From Bermanella sp034112345 (GTDB taxonomy: Bacteria; Pseudomonadota; Gammaproteobacteria; Pseudomonadales; Oceanobacteraceae), in contig JAWUVN010000023.1 in assembly GCA_034112345.1 (NCBI GenBank), forward strand, positions 1 to 62,048: 62,048 bases of DNA, given 5' to 3'. The notes under the pieces are model-generated. The model did not search any database. It worked only from the letters and a program-made list of their open reading frames with translations, and was not told where the DNA came from. Shown here piece by piece: positions 26,309 to 35,386 of this stretch. Made by a program: the position numbers and the translations under genes. Each line of letters begins with the position of its first letter. Within the stretch, counting starts at the first letter, position 1.

Positions 26309-26411
26309 TCAGTAGCCATCTATACTAACGGAGTCTGAGCAGGCATTAATTTTTAGTTATATAGTTAGTCGTGTTCATGCATGGGAGTAATAATTCGGCA
26401 GGAGTGTTTTT

Positions 26412-26843
26412 ATGGAATTGGTGCATTTAATTTATTCAAGCGCAGCAAAAGATATAGAGTTATCAGAAGATGACCTGAATACTATTTTGGAGAAAAGCCG
26501 TAAAAACAATGAAAGTAATAATGTTAGCGGTGTTTTACTTTATGAAAGTGGTACGTTTTTCCAAGTGTTAGAGGGTGATCGAGCGAAAGTTGATAGTGTG
26601 TATAGAACGATAGTTAGGGACTCAAGACACATTAATGTCACAAAAATAATAGAAGAAGAAATTGAAGAGCGCACCTTTGGCGAGTGGACCATGGGTTATC
26701 CAACTGTAACTAAGCAAGATCTAGATTCGATCCCAGGTTTGAATGATTTTTTTATGAAAGGAAAATCATTCAGAGATTTAGAAGAGGGGCGTGCCAGAAA
26801 ATTATTGTCAGCATTTAAGAAGGGGAAATGGCGAATGGTTTAA
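26412..26843 (+). CDS. BLUF-domain blue-light photoreceptor
   Basis: A 143-residue single-domain BLUF protein that binds FAD. Key residues can be placed: Y8 (HLIYSS), N32/N33 (SRKNNESNNVSGVLLY), Q51 (TFFQVLEG), and W92/M94 in GEWTMGYP. The C-terminal helices follow, but there is no output domain, so signalling must be through a partner. AGGAGTG precedes the ATG by 7 bases. Immediately downstream is the remnant of a diguanylate cyclase; such enzymes are common partners of BLUF, and the original partner may have been lost. Confidence 0.92.
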   Translation: MELVHLIYSSAAKDIELSEDDLNTILEKSRKNNESNNVSGVLLYESGTFFQVLEGDRAKVDSVYRTIVRDSRHINVTKIIEEEIEERTFGEWTMGYPTVTKQDLDSIPGLNDFFMKGKSFRDLEEGRARKLLSAFKKGKWRMV

Positions 26844-26884
26844 TGTAACTTTACCTGTAACTGTAACTGTAACTAAAAAGGATA

Positions 26885-27093
26885 ATACGTTGTATCTGGC
26901 CAAGCGAATTAGACACCGAGTTGAAAATAGAACGTTAAAATATTATGGGCACACTATCAATATTACATGCAGTTTTGGTACATCAACACAATGTATAAAA
27001 ATTTATTTTGACTATTTGTTAAAGCAGGTAAATAAAGCCCTCTATCAAGCTAAAGAAGATGGCCGAAACAGGGTGTTCTCATCAGAAGATTAA
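26885..27093 (+). pseudogene. C-terminal remnant of a GGDEF (diguanylate cyclase) gene
   Basis: The frame encodes AKRIRHRVENRTLKYYGHTI, then SFGTSTQ and LLKQVNKALYQAKEDGRNRV, the last 60-65 residues of a GGDEF domain. The catalytic GGDEF loop and everything before it are absent. The frame can be read upstream into the BLUF gene only through a stretch of CTGTAA repeats (26855-26874) that yields a meaningless TVTVT peptide. It is best treated as the 3' end of a deleted gene. Confidence 0.8.
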
Positions 27094-27106
27094 AGCAGGT
27101 TTAAGG

Positions 27107-28105
27107 CTAGTTCGTAATTGTGGTATTTATAGTGCCTAGCCATTCAGCGCTAATACGGACGTCATTACCTGCTTTAAGAAACTTGTCTATATTGCTTTTA
27201 CTTTGACTAATAGATAATTTTTGAAACCGATCCATTCCAATAATAGCCGCCAATCGAACCTTCCACCTAGGCACATTAAGTATAACGCCACCAGGCGTGC
27301 CAGTTAGAATAAGATCCCCTTTTTGTAATGAAGACGTTGGGTATCTTTTTTGAATAAATTTAAGCATGTCTTTAGGTGTATAAATTAAATTATTCGTATT
27401 TTCATTCTGCCTGATCATACCATCTACATGAGTTTGTAATTGTATACATGGTATGCCATTCGAGACTTGGATTTTCGGAATCCAAACTTGATTGCTGATC
27501 GGGGTGAAACCAGAGAACCCTTTTGATGCTCCCCAATAGTCATAACGATTCTTCTGTCCGTCACCAAGTATCGCGATACTTCTAGCTGATAAATCGTTCG
27601 CAACTAAAAAACCAATTTTTGGAATAAAGTCTGATCGTGTTAGATCTTGGGCTGAAATATCCTCTAGTAATACAAATGCTAATTCTGCTTCATAATCAAT
27701 AAGTGGAGAAAGTCTAATCCCTTTTTGTTCAAGTTTAGTCTCAATTTCTGGTTCTATTTTATTAGAAGATGTTAGTAATTCAGCTTGAGTGGGAATAGCG
27801 ACTCTGCTGTTATTGCTTGTAAGGCTTGATCTGGATTTTCTAAAAACGGGAGGGCTTATTTTGGAATCAAAGTCAGAAGCGGTTTCGTTGATGTGTTTGG
27901 CGTAAGTGAGTCCGATACCAAAGATGTCATTGACTTGAATCGCTTGGGGGGCGAACCTCCCCTGATCTGATTGTAAACATTGAAAGTTAGCAGGTAAAAT
28001 TTCTTCAGCGAGTGGCCTATCAAGGTATAAATAAAACATGCCAATTGATAATAGGGATGTCGAAATTAAAGTAATTAATGACGTTCCAATTTGTGATCTA
28101 TTCAT
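27107..28105 (-). CDS. Fumarylacetoacetate-hydrolase-family protein with N-terminal membrane anchor
   Basis: The C-terminal 270 residues follow the FAH fold: FGIGLTYAKHINE, the metal-site region DYEAELAFVLLEDI, VANDLSARS, KGFSGFTPISNQVW, and the closing LILTGTPGGV. The family cleaves or decarboxylates beta-diketone acids with Mg2+/Mn2+. Unusually, the first 28 residues contain a hydrophobic helix (SLITLISTSLLSIGMFYLYL) without an obvious cleavage site, so the enzyme may be anchored facing the periplasm. The substrate is unknown. No operon partner is present; the downstream neighbour is a gene remnant on the other strand. Confidence 0.82.
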   Translation of the reverse strand: MNRSQIGTSLITLISTSLLSIGMFYLYLDRPLAEEILPANFQCLQSDQGRFAPQAIQVNDIFGIGLTYAKHINETASDFDSKISPPVFRKSRSSLTSNNSRVAIPTQAELLTSSNKIEPEIETKLEQKGIRLSPLIDYEAELAFVLLEDISAQDLTRSDFIPKIGFLVANDLSARSIAILGDGQKNRYDYWGASKGFSGFTPISNQVWIPKIQVSNGIPCIQLQTHVDGMIRQNENTNNLIYTPKDMLKFIQKRYPTSSLQKGDLILTGTPGGVILNVPRWKVRLAAIIGMDRFQKLSISQSKSNIDKFLKAGNDVRISAEWLGTINTTITN

Positions 28106-28375
28106 TCTTATTATCTCAATCCTTGAAATATTTTTAATCGACTAAACGTAGGTGGACTAATATCGTTTAGCATGGCTAAATTTTAGGGTTAATATTTTTG
28201 AGAATACAGGCAAGCCGATAAAAAAGACAGATGTTGAGCACTGAGAATAGCCATTTAGAGTAATTACATGGTGTACAGCACACTGAAGCTGGATCCTGGT
28301 AATTAGGCAAAATATCGGCTCTTTATTAAAAATCGACTATGCTAAATCGACAAGATATTGGTTTTGGAGATCAAG

Positions 28376-29311
28376 GTGTCAGAGCAAAAATTTCGTTTAG
28401 TAACCCGCAGTGATTTTGATGGCCTGGTCTGTGCCGTTTTATTCAAAGATTTAGGTATGATTGATGACATCTTATTTGTGCACCCCAAAGATATGCAGGA
28501 TGGGATCATCGAAATAGGGCCGAACGATATCACAACCAATTTACCCTATGTAGCAGGTTGCCACTTAAGCTTTGCCCATCATGCTTCAGAGGTGAAACGA
28601 CGGGGTGATAGTGATCCAGATAATCACGTTATTGATACTGAAGCACCATCAGCTGCCAGAGTGGTTTATGACTACTATGGAGGCAGTAAGCGCTTCCCTA
28701 AAGTCTCATTTGAGATAATGGAGGCTGTTGATAAAGCAGACTCTGCTCAATTCAGTCGTGATGAAATTTTAAACCCAAATGGTTGGGTTCTGCTTAATTT
28801 TTTAATGGATTCTCGGACAGGGCTAGGTCGCTTTCGTGAATTTGGTGTCAGTAACTATCAGTTGATGATGATGCTAATAGATTGTTGTCGTGATCACAGC
28901 ATTGAACAAATTTTACAGCTTGAAGATGTTAAAGAGCGAGTAGAACTTTACACAGAGCATCGCCAGCAGTTTGAAGATCAATTGAAGCGTTGCACCACTG
29001 TGCATAAAAATCTTTTGATATTGGATTTGAGAGATGAAGATATTATTTATGCCGGGAATCGCTTTATGATTTATGCGTTATTTCCGGATCAAAACATATC
29101 AATCCATGTGCTTTGGGGCTTAAAGAAACAAAATACAGTGTTTGCCATTGGCGGCTCGATTATCAATCGCAGTCATAAAACCCATATAGGTGAACTTTGT
29201 CTGGAACATGAAGGCGGTGGCCATAGAAATGCTGGAACCTGTCAGGTAAGTAATGACAGTTATTCAGAAGTACTGGTTGAGCTAACTAAGCGAATTAATA
29301 GTGATGGCTAG
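28376..29311 (+). CDS. DHH/DHHA1-family phosphoesterase-like protein
   Basis: A soluble protein of 311 residues related to exopolyphosphatase/NrnA-type DHH phosphoesterases. The first motif reads RSDFDGLVCAVLF, a variant of HxDxDG; AHHASE and NHVIDTEAPSAARVVYDYYGG follow, and DHHA1 is seen at the end as HEGGGHRNAGTCQV. The His of the first motif is Arg-Ser here, so the metal site is modified and activity is uncertain. GTG 28376 is chosen over the TTG at 28358 because GGAG lies 6 bases upstream. No linked genes. Confidence 0.8.
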   Translation: MSEQKFRLVTRSDFDGLVCAVLFKDLGMIDDILFVHPKDMQDGIIEIGPNDITTNLPYVAGCHLSFAHHASEVKRRGDSDPDNHVIDTEAPSAARVVYDYYGGSKRFPKVSFEIMEAVDKADSAQFSRDEILNPNGWVLLNFLMDSRTGLGRFREFGVSNYQLMMMLIDCCRDHSIEQILQLEDVKERVELYTEHRQQFEDQLKRCTTVHKNLLILDLRDEDIIYAGNRFMIYALFPDQNISIHVLWGLKKQNTVFAIGGSIINRSHKTHIGELCLEHEGGGHRNAGTCQVSNDSYSEVLVELTKRINSDG

Positions 29312-29453
29312 TGAGTATCGTTCTGATTGGAGGTGATGATTCGATTACCTCCTCATTATGTATAGCTAAACATTTTATGGAAGTTTGTGAGCGTTAATAT
29401 TACTCATACGAGTGATTAATTACCTTGCTAGCTTCCTATAATTTAACCGCAGT

Positions 29454-30335
29454 CTATTCTGTCCACTCTGAAAAATAATCTATCAAGTGATCAATGGCCA
29501 GTCTGGCCCGCATGGGTAAAAACCGCTTGTTTTGATACACAATCCAGCTGCTTGAGCCCTGACTCCAATAGGGTTCTAAAATGGGGATTAATTTTCCGTT
29601 GGATATGGCATCAGAAAAATTCAATTTAGGCATATAAGCAATGCCCAGTCCTTGTTCACACGCGGCCAATACTGAATGGGCATTATTGCTTTGCCACTGA
29701 CCTTTCACTTTTATGTTTTGAGTTTCTCCGTCATGAGTAAATTGCCAGTGATCGTTATTGGCGATAATACAGCTGTGGCTTTTAAGTTGAGAAGGCAGTT
29801 TTGGTGTCCCAGATTTTTCTAAATAAGCAGGGCTGGCAACCGCCATCATAGGGCGATCTAATAATTTACGAGCCACTAGGCCCGAGTCAGACAGTTTGCC
29901 GTAGCGAATAGCAAAGTCGATGCCGTCTTCAACAAAGTTGGTTTTACGACTGTTAAAGTCCATGTCGATTGTGAGTTCAGGGTGCTGCATGGCAAACGCC
30001 ATTAAGGCGGGGGCCACATATTGTTCGGCAAAGGTGCCTGCTGCACTAACCCGTAAGGTGCCGTTTAATTGATATTGCTGGGTATTTATTTGCTCGTTGG
30101 CTTGTTGCAGGCCAGTCACCAGGTCTTTACATTGCTGGTAATAGGCTTGCCCAGCCTGAGTAAGGCTGACCATGCGAGTGGTGCGGGCCAAAAGGGCACT
30201 GCCTAGTCGTTCTTCTAATCTAGATACCTGGCGGCTTACATGGCTAGTGCTGCAACCCAGTTGCTTTGCGGCTGCTGAAAATCCTTGGCTTTCGGCAACG
30301 GCTACAAATTCAATCACCCCATCAAAGCTTTCCAT
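29454..30335 (-). CDS. LysR-family transcriptional regulator
   Basis: The N-terminal winged HTH (SFDGVIEFVAVAESQGFSAAAKQLGCSTSHVSRQVSRLEERLG) is followed by a LysR substrate-binding domain (TLRVSAAGTFAEQYVAPALMAF...). The start at 30335 is preferred because GAGG and AAGG lie just upstream and LysR proteins begin near this Met; a longer frame to 30401 lacks support. The gene is divergent from the DJ-1/PfpI-family gene at 30507, with a 171-bp shared region, so the regulator probably controls it. It belongs to the short AaeR/DsdC-like group by its SxxHVSRQVSRLE helix. Confidence 0.92.
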   Translation of the reverse strand: MESFDGVIEFVAVAESQGFSAAAKQLGCSTSHVSRQVSRLEERLGSALLARTTRMVSLTQAGQAYYQQCKDLVTGLQQANEQINTQQYQLNGTLRVSAAGTFAEQYVAPALMAFAMQHPELTIDMDFNSRKTNFVEDGIDFAIRYGKLSDSGLVARKLLDRPMMAVASPAYLEKSGTPKLPSQLKSHSCIIANNDHWQFTHDGETQNIKVKGQWQSNNAHSVLAACEQGLGIAYMPKLNFSDAISNGKLIPILEPYWSQGSSSWIVYQNKRFLPMRARLAIDHLIDYFSEWTE

Positions 30336-30506
30336 GCACCTTATCCTCGTTAAATATATGAGCCATGCCATTATTGCTGTGCTGCAATAATAAATTGTCA
30401 ATTGGCTATATTATCATTCTTATCCAATCTAATTAATATAGCACTACGCTCAATTGAGCACATTATTCACTCAAGTAGTCGCCATAGGCGTTTATAGGTA
30501 CTTAAT

Positions 30507-31181
30507 ATGACAAAGAAAATTCTGATTCCAGTTACTAATCACGCCACTCTAGGATCAACAGACGAAGCCAACGGCACGTATGCACCTGAGCTGACACATG
30601 CGTTGCATGTGATGCTAGAAGCAGGCTTTGAATACGATATTGCCTCTATCGAAGGTGGTAAGGCGCCTATGTATGGTACCGATACTGAAGGCGATGACGT
30701 AAACACCCAGGTTTTGGCTAACGATGATTTTCAAACTCGCATTAATAATACGATACCGGTTTCTCAAATTAATATTGAAGACTACGACGCGGTCTTTTAC
30801 CCAGGTGGTTTCGGTTTGCTATCGGACCTAGCCACTAACGAAGCATTTGCTCGTTTAAGTGCCACACATTACGAAAATGGCGGTGTATTAGCCGCGGTAT
30901 GTCATGGTCCAGCGGCTTTATTGCCAATTACCCTAAGCAACGGCGAGAAATTATTGGCCAATAAGTCGGTTACAGGCTTCACTCGTGAAGAGGAAATTGA
31001 TTTTGGCACTATTGAAAATATTCCATTTTTACTAGAAGAGTCATTAGCCCGTACTGCGCTTCGATACAATAAAGTTCAGCCTTGGGGTGAATTCATAATT
31101 GAAGATGATCGCGTGATTACCGGTCAAAACCCAACCAGCGCACACGCTGTGGGTAACGCTATTGTTAAGCATCTGGCTTAA
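30507..31181 (+). CDS. DJ-1/PfpI-family protein (Hsp31/glyoxalase III-like)
   Basis: A 224-residue class I glutamine-amidotransferase-like domain. The nucleophile elbow is AAVCHGPAALL, with the Cys on the strand-turn-helix; the upstream Glu region is SIEGGKAPMYG and YDAVFYPGGFGLLSDL provides the oxyanion Gly pair. NGEKLLANKSVTGFTREEE is typical of the Hsp31-like (yeast and bacterial) group, which degrades methylglyoxal to lactate or repairs glycated proteins. Divergently transcribed from a LysR regulator. The alcohol dehydrogenase that follows may also handle reactive carbonyls. Confidence 0.9.
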   Translation: MTKKILIPVTNHATLGSTDEANGTYAPELTHALHVMLEAGFEYDIASIEGGKAPMYGTDTEGDDVNTQVLANDDFQTRINNTIPVSQINIEDYDAVFYPGGFGLLSDLATNEAFARLSATHYENGGVLAAVCHGPAALLPITLSNGEKLLANKSVTGFTREEEIDFGTIENIPFLLEESLARTALRYNKVQPWGEFIIEDDRVITGQNPTSAHAVGNAIVKHLA

Positions 31182-31362
31182 TTATTACTGTAAAAAACCT
31201 GACGCTTAGTTGGCATAATATTTTGGTTATATTATTCAGCGAATAGACTGTTCAGCTTTTGATTGATGAAATAGTTTGAAATTAAGTGCATTGGCATTTA
31301 TAACTATTTCATCATTTTTTTGTTTTAACAGTACATACAATTTTGAATACGAGGCATGCACC

Positions 31363-32364
31363 ATGATTAAAGCTTATGCAGTAATGGAAGCTGGCGGAAA
31401 ATTAGAGCCATTTGAATATGATCCTGGCCCGCTAGATGATCATGATGTGGAAATTGCAGTTGATTATTGCGGTATTTGTCACAGTGATTTAAGCATGATT
31501 AATAACGAATGGGGCATGACACAATATCCGTTTGTTCCAGGGCATGAAGTAGCGGGTAAAATTGCAGCCGTTGGTAAGCACGTTTCTAAATTTAAAGTTG
31601 GCGATCGAGTCGGCCTAGGCTGGCACTCTAGCTATTGCAACGAATGTAATACTTGCATGGAAGGTGACCATAATTTGTGTCATTCAGCCAAGGGTACAAT
31701 TATTGGCCGTCATGGAGGGTTTGCCGATAAAGTACGTGCTCAAGCTGCGAGTGTGGTCGCACTACCTGATAATATTGACAGCGAAAAAGCCGGGCCATTA
31801 TTTTGTGGTGGCGTGACTGTGTATAACCCATTGGTTCAATACGATATTAAGCCTACTGCAAAAGTAGCTGTAATTGGTATTGGTGGGTTGGGGCATATGG
31901 CGCTTAGATTTTTAAATGCTTGGGGTTGTGAAGTAACAGCGTTTACATCGTCTGAATCAAAGGCGGCACAAGCGATAGAGTTGGGTGCACATAAAACATT
32001 AAGCAGTATCGACCCTGACGCTCTTAAACAGGCTGCGTATTCATTTGATTTGATTATATCAACAGTGAATGTTGGTTTGGATTGGAATGCCTATGTTAAT
32101 ACTTTGAGAGCAAAAGGTCGTTTGCATTTTGTAGGCGCAGTATTAGAGCCTGCTAAAATTAGCATCTTAAGCTTAATGGCAGCGCAGCGCTCGATTTCCT
32201 CATCACAAGTGGGCAGTCCTGCGGTTATGGCTGAAATGCTTGATTTTGCTGATCGTCATAATATTGAAGCAGAGGTTGAAACGTTTGATATGGCCGATGT
32301 AAATAATGCAGTTGACCGTTTAGAAAATGGCAGCCCAAGATTTCGAGTCGTTTTGAAGGTTTGA
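31363..32364 (+). CDS. Zinc-dependent alcohol dehydrogenase (YahK/cinnamyl alcohol dehydrogenase-like)
   Basis: A medium-chain dehydrogenase of 333 residues. Catalytic zinc ligands lie in DYCGICHSD and PGHEVAGKI; the structural zinc is bound by four Cys in CNECNTCMEGDHNLC. The cofactor motif GIGGLGHMALRF is of the NADP(H)-preferring YahK type (GxGGLGH). The start at 31363 is used because GAGG precedes it by 8 bases and the product begins MIKAYAVMEAGG as in relatives; an upstream frame from 31276 would add an unlikely hydrophobic leader. Probably an aldehyde reductase. A terminator follows. Confidence 0.92.
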   Translation: MIKAYAVMEAGGKLEPFEYDPGPLDDHDVEIAVDYCGICHSDLSMINNEWGMTQYPFVPGHEVAGKIAAVGKHVSKFKVGDRVGLGWHSSYCNECNTCMEGDHNLCHSAKGTIIGRHGGFADKVRAQAASVVALPDNIDSEKAGPLFCGGVTVYNPLVQYDIKPTAKVAVIGIGGLGHMALRFLNAWGCEVTAFTSSESKAAQAIELGAHKTLSSIDPDALKQAAYSFDLIISTVNVGLDWNAYVNTLRAKGRLHFVGAVLEPAKISILSLMAAQRSISSSQVGSPAVMAEMLDFADRHNIEAEVETFDMADVNNAVDRLENGSPRFRVVLKV

Positions 32365-32393
32365 AGTAGAAGCCTTTAATAAATTACGTTAAT

Positions 32394-32413
32394 AAACGGC
32401 CTGATGGCCGTTT
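32394..32413. terminator. Bidirectional terminator
   Basis: AAACGGCC / GGCCGTTT with TGAT loop and T's beyond, between the convergent alcohol dehydrogenase and AraC genes. Confidence 0.85.
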
Positions 32414-32415
32414 TT

Positions 32416-33207
32416 TTATGCTTGAGATTTAGGGATATTAAATCGAAGTGAATTAGGTTGTTGAATAATCGAGGTGGGTGTCATGCCCAGCATTGCACGA
32501 AAAGTATTAGTAAAATGTGCGCTATCAGAAAACCCTGCCGAAACGGCTGCATCGGTAAGTGAACTTCCTTCACCAATATAAATGGCCGTGATAAATAATC
32601 GATGCCATAAACGGTATCGCCTCACAGGAATACCGGTTTGAATTTTAAATAACTGAACTAATCTAGGCACTGATAAGTTTATGCTTTCAGCAAGAGACTC
32701 AATAGATAAATTATCATCTACATTGTTTTTTATTTTTTCGATTACAGATGAAATTCTATGGTCTATTTTATGAGGAATTTGTTGCTTCTGTTTTACATGT
32801 TCAATTAGAAATTGTAATGCATTATAAGCATCTGTTGTGTCCATTTGGTTGTCATAAATAGATTGGTATTTATCTTTAAACAGAGATACATCTTTAAGGT
32901 TATATTTAACCTTACCTGACTCGAGGATCATTTGCTCTGAAAACGCTGCAAAGTCTGATCCCATTGGATCAAGATTGCAATTGGCTATGATGGCATTGCG
33001 AGTATCAATTGAAACGTTTAGTCCTGGAGGAAATAACAGGCTATGACATTCTTGATGCACTTCCATTTCTGGAGTTTTAAAGGCAACAGGATGATCTAAT
33101 GACACCAATAAAGTGGCAGCACCTTGTGATAGATTGAGCGGCTCTGACAAAGGCCCAATATAAAGAGTACGCTGATCCCATAGGTATATTTGTGACGGAA
33201 GGGGCAT
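32416..33207 (-). CDS. AraC-family transcriptional regulator
   Basis: A 263-residue regulator. The N-terminal 150 residues look like a cupin-type sensory domain (SLLFPPGLNVSIDTR) without a clear ligand motif. The C-terminal AraC double HTH has LSIESLAESINLSVPRLVQLFK and SLTDAAVSAGFSDSAHFTNTFRAMLGMTPT, the conserved second-HTH consensus. It is convergent with the alcohol dehydrogenase gene; no obvious target lies on its other side apart from the VOC gene. The ligand is unknown. Confidence 0.9.
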   Translation of the reverse strand: MPLPSQIYLWDQRTLYIGPLSEPLNLSQGAATLLVSLDHPVAFKTPEMEVHQECHSLLFPPGLNVSIDTRNAIIANCNLDPMGSDFAAFSEQMILESGKVKYNLKDVSLFKDKYQSIYDNQMDTTDAYNALQFLIEHVKQKQQIPHKIDHRISSVIEKIKNNVDDNLSIESLAESINLSVPRLVQLFKIQTGIPVRRYRLWHRLFITAIYIGEGSSLTDAAVSAGFSDSAHFTNTFRAMLGMTPTSIIQQPNSLRFNIPKSQA

Positions 33208-33444
33208 GAATCTCTCTATTTAATGCTTGGTTTGTTCTAATACTGTTTAGTTGCTTGATCATACACAATCCTTAAGAAAAAGAATTAACGATGAAAAACA
33301 GCTTGCCTGTTATTAGCCTTATTTTAATAGGTTTTTATATAGAAACATGTCAATCATGACTCCAGAGGGCTGATAGCCGCTGGATCGCCTTTAAATACTT
33401 GCATCAACCTGGTAACGCTTCAATTCCATCTTGTGTTCACATAT

Positions 33445-33855
33445 TTATTTTGAAAGCTGATGATTTAACATCCAGCTGATACCAAACTTGTCTTTTACAA
33501 TGCCGAATCGTGCGCCCCAAAACGTTTCATTTAAAGGCATAGAGATCTCACCTTCTTCACTTAAAGCATTAAATACAGTGAGTTGTTCATCGGCATTATC
33601 AAAGCCAATATTTAACGTGATTTTATGACTCACCGTCGCCGCAGTGGGGTCTAGACCATCAGTGGCCATAAAATATATGCCTTCGGCTTTAAATTCGGCG
33701 TGCATAATGTGAGCTGGGTTAACACCAGATACCGCTTGAGGAGCTTGGCCAAATGTTTGTCTCATGACCACCTTGCCATTTAAAGTCGTTTCATAAAACG
33801 CCAAAGCGTCTTGGCAGTGGCCAGAGAAATTGATATACGGGTTAAATGTTTTCAT
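33445..33855 (-). CDS. VOC superfamily protein (PhnB-like)
   Basis: A 136-residue beta-alpha-beta-beta-beta protein of the glyoxalase/PhnB group: NPYINFSGHCQDALAFYETT, HAEFKAEGIYFMATD, and FWGARFGIVKDKFGISWMLN, the family C-terminus. Such proteins are usually dimers of uncertain function; metal ligands are not clear. It stands alone, with 120-240 bp spacers on both sides. Confidence 0.88.
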   Translation of the reverse strand: MKTFNPYINFSGHCQDALAFYETTLNGKVVMRQTFGQAPQAVSGVNPAHIMHAEFKAEGIYFMATDGLDPTAATVSHKITLNIGFDNADEQLTVFNALSEEGEISMPLNETFWGARFGIVKDKFGISWMLNHQLSK

Positions 33856-33979
33856 GGGAAAAATTCTATAACAAACGATAAGTGAATTTAGCGTGCTTGT
33901 TATAGAATCTCAATGGCCTTGCTATAAATAACAGGCTTAATCTAGGCGTAATAGAAGTCTAATGGTGGCTGGACTGTGG

Positions 33980-35386
33980 TTATAAGTGAATGGCTTGCAG
34001 TTCAATGTATTCGGCTAGGCCGTGATCACCAAACTCGCGACCATTGCCACTTTGTTTGACACCACCAAATGGCGCTTCAATGTTGTACTCACCGCCATTG
34101 ACATAGCACATACCAGTATCCAACTGAGCGGCGATGCTTAAACCTTTACTTTTGTTCTGACAGAATACGGCGCTGGATAAACCGTAAGGGCTGTCGTTGG
34201 CCATTTCAATGGCTTCTTCTAATTCGGAATATTCGATTAAACAAATTACCGGTCCAAAAATTTCTTCTTGTGCGATTTTCATTGAGTTTTTGACATTGCA
34301 GAACACGGTGGGTTTAACGTAATAGCCCGTAGTTATTCCTTCGGGCATGCCTAAACCACCGGTTATTATTTCGGCGCCTTCATTTAAGCCCAATTGGATA
34401 TATTCGAATACTCGTTGCTGTTGTGCATGGGTCACAAGCGGGCCCATATCACAATTATCATCCGCGCCAATGTTAATCTTGGCTAAGTGCGATTTTATTA
34501 ATGTAATAATTTCACTACGTTTACTTTTAGGGATAAACCAACGAGTGAATGCGGTACAGGTTTGACCAGTATTTACGATGACATCTTCAATTCCGTATTC
34601 TACCGCGTGTTGAATATCGGCATCTTCGGTAATAATCAGGGGTGACTTCCCCCCTAATTCTTGAATGACGCGCTTTACATTGTTGGCGGCACTTTGAGCA
34701 ATATGAATGCCTGCTCGGGTTGAGCCTGTAAAGGATATTAAATCGATGCCTGCATGGCTAGACATGGCCGCGCCTACTTCAAGGCCTAGGCCAGGAACAA
34801 GATTAAATACTCCGGCAGGTATACCCACCTGGTGACAGCACTGCGCCACAATAAAGTCTTGTAGCGAGGTTTGTTCCGACGGTTTAACCACCATGGTACA
34901 ACCGCTTGCAAGGGCAGGTGCCATTTTCCCCATTAATTGATTAAGCGGGTAATTCCATGGGCTGATTAATCCGCACACCCCAATGGGTTTTTTAATTACG
35001 GTGGCATTGCCGATGGTTTCTTTTTTATTCATGATTGCGCAACGCTGGCTGTAGCTGCGTAATATTTCAATGGGTTCTTCAACTTGTACTTCAAGCGCTT
35101 GGTGTTTAGGTATGCCCATCGACAGGCTAATGGCATCGGCCAAATCTTGTTTTCTTTCGTAAAGGGCATCGGCCAGTTGTTCGATTAAATTGGCGCGGTA
35201 CTCAGCGCTGGTATTTTTCCAGGTTTTAAACGCTTTGCGAGCGGCGGCAACCGCTTTATCCAGATCCTCTTTGGTTGCCATAACAACGGTTGCACATACT
35301 TGTTCGGTGGCTGGGTTAATCACATCAAAAGATTGCTTGCCCGTAGAAGCTTGCCAAGTGCCATTGATATAGAGTTGTTGATACAT
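33980..35386 (-). CDS. NAD(P)+-dependent aldehyde dehydrogenase
   Basis: Oxidises aldehydes to acids. Landmarks: SPWNYPL at the cofactor pocket, KPSEQT, FTGSTRAG, catalytic Glu in QELGGKSPLII, nucleophilic Cys in NTGQTCTAFTRWFIP, and EEIFGPV near the end. The length (469 residues) is normal. The ATG at 35386 starts MYQQLYINGTW as in relatives; an in-frame TTG at 35401 is less likely. It follows an FAD amine/amino-acid oxidoreductase on the same strand with a 150-bp gap, suggesting an amine or amino-aldehyde route in which the oxidase product is oxidised here. Confidence 0.92.
   Translation of the reverse strand: MYQQLYINGTWQASTGKQSFDVINPATEQVCATVVMATKEDLDKAVAAARKAFKTWKNTSAEYRANLIEQLADALYERKQDLADAISLSMGIPKHQALEVQVEEPIEILRSYSQRCAIMNKKETIGNATVIKKPIGVCGLISPWNYPLNQLMGKMAPALASGCTMVVKPSEQTSLQDFIVAQCCHQVGIPAGVFNLVPGLGLEVGAAMSSHAGIDLISFTGSTRAGIHIAQSAANNVKRVIQELGGKSPLIITEDADIQHAVEYGIEDVIVNTGQTCTAFTRWFIPKSKRSEIITLIKSHLAKINIGADDNCDMGPLVTHAQQQRVFEYIQLGLNEGAEIITGGLGMPEGITTGYYVKPTVFCNVKNSMKIAQEEIFGPVICLIEYSELEEAIEMANDSPYGLSSAVFCQNKSKGLSIAAQLDTGMCYVNGGEYNIEAPFGGVKQSGNGREFGDHGLAEYIELQAIHL

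Noticed and set aside
26791..27093. Intact 100-codon gene overlapping the end of the BLUF gene
   Set aside because: Only the last part matches GGDEF; the first 30 codons are a shifted reading of the BLUF end and the CTGTAA repeat.
29319..29370. Terminator or regulatory hairpin GGAGGT/ACCTCC after the DHH-family gene
   Set aside because: Only a six-bp stem with a long loop and no T-run; too weak to report as a feature.
32391..32415. Separate operator for the AraC gene
   Set aside because: The palindrome has T-runs on both sides and lies between convergent genes, so it is a bidirectional terminator.
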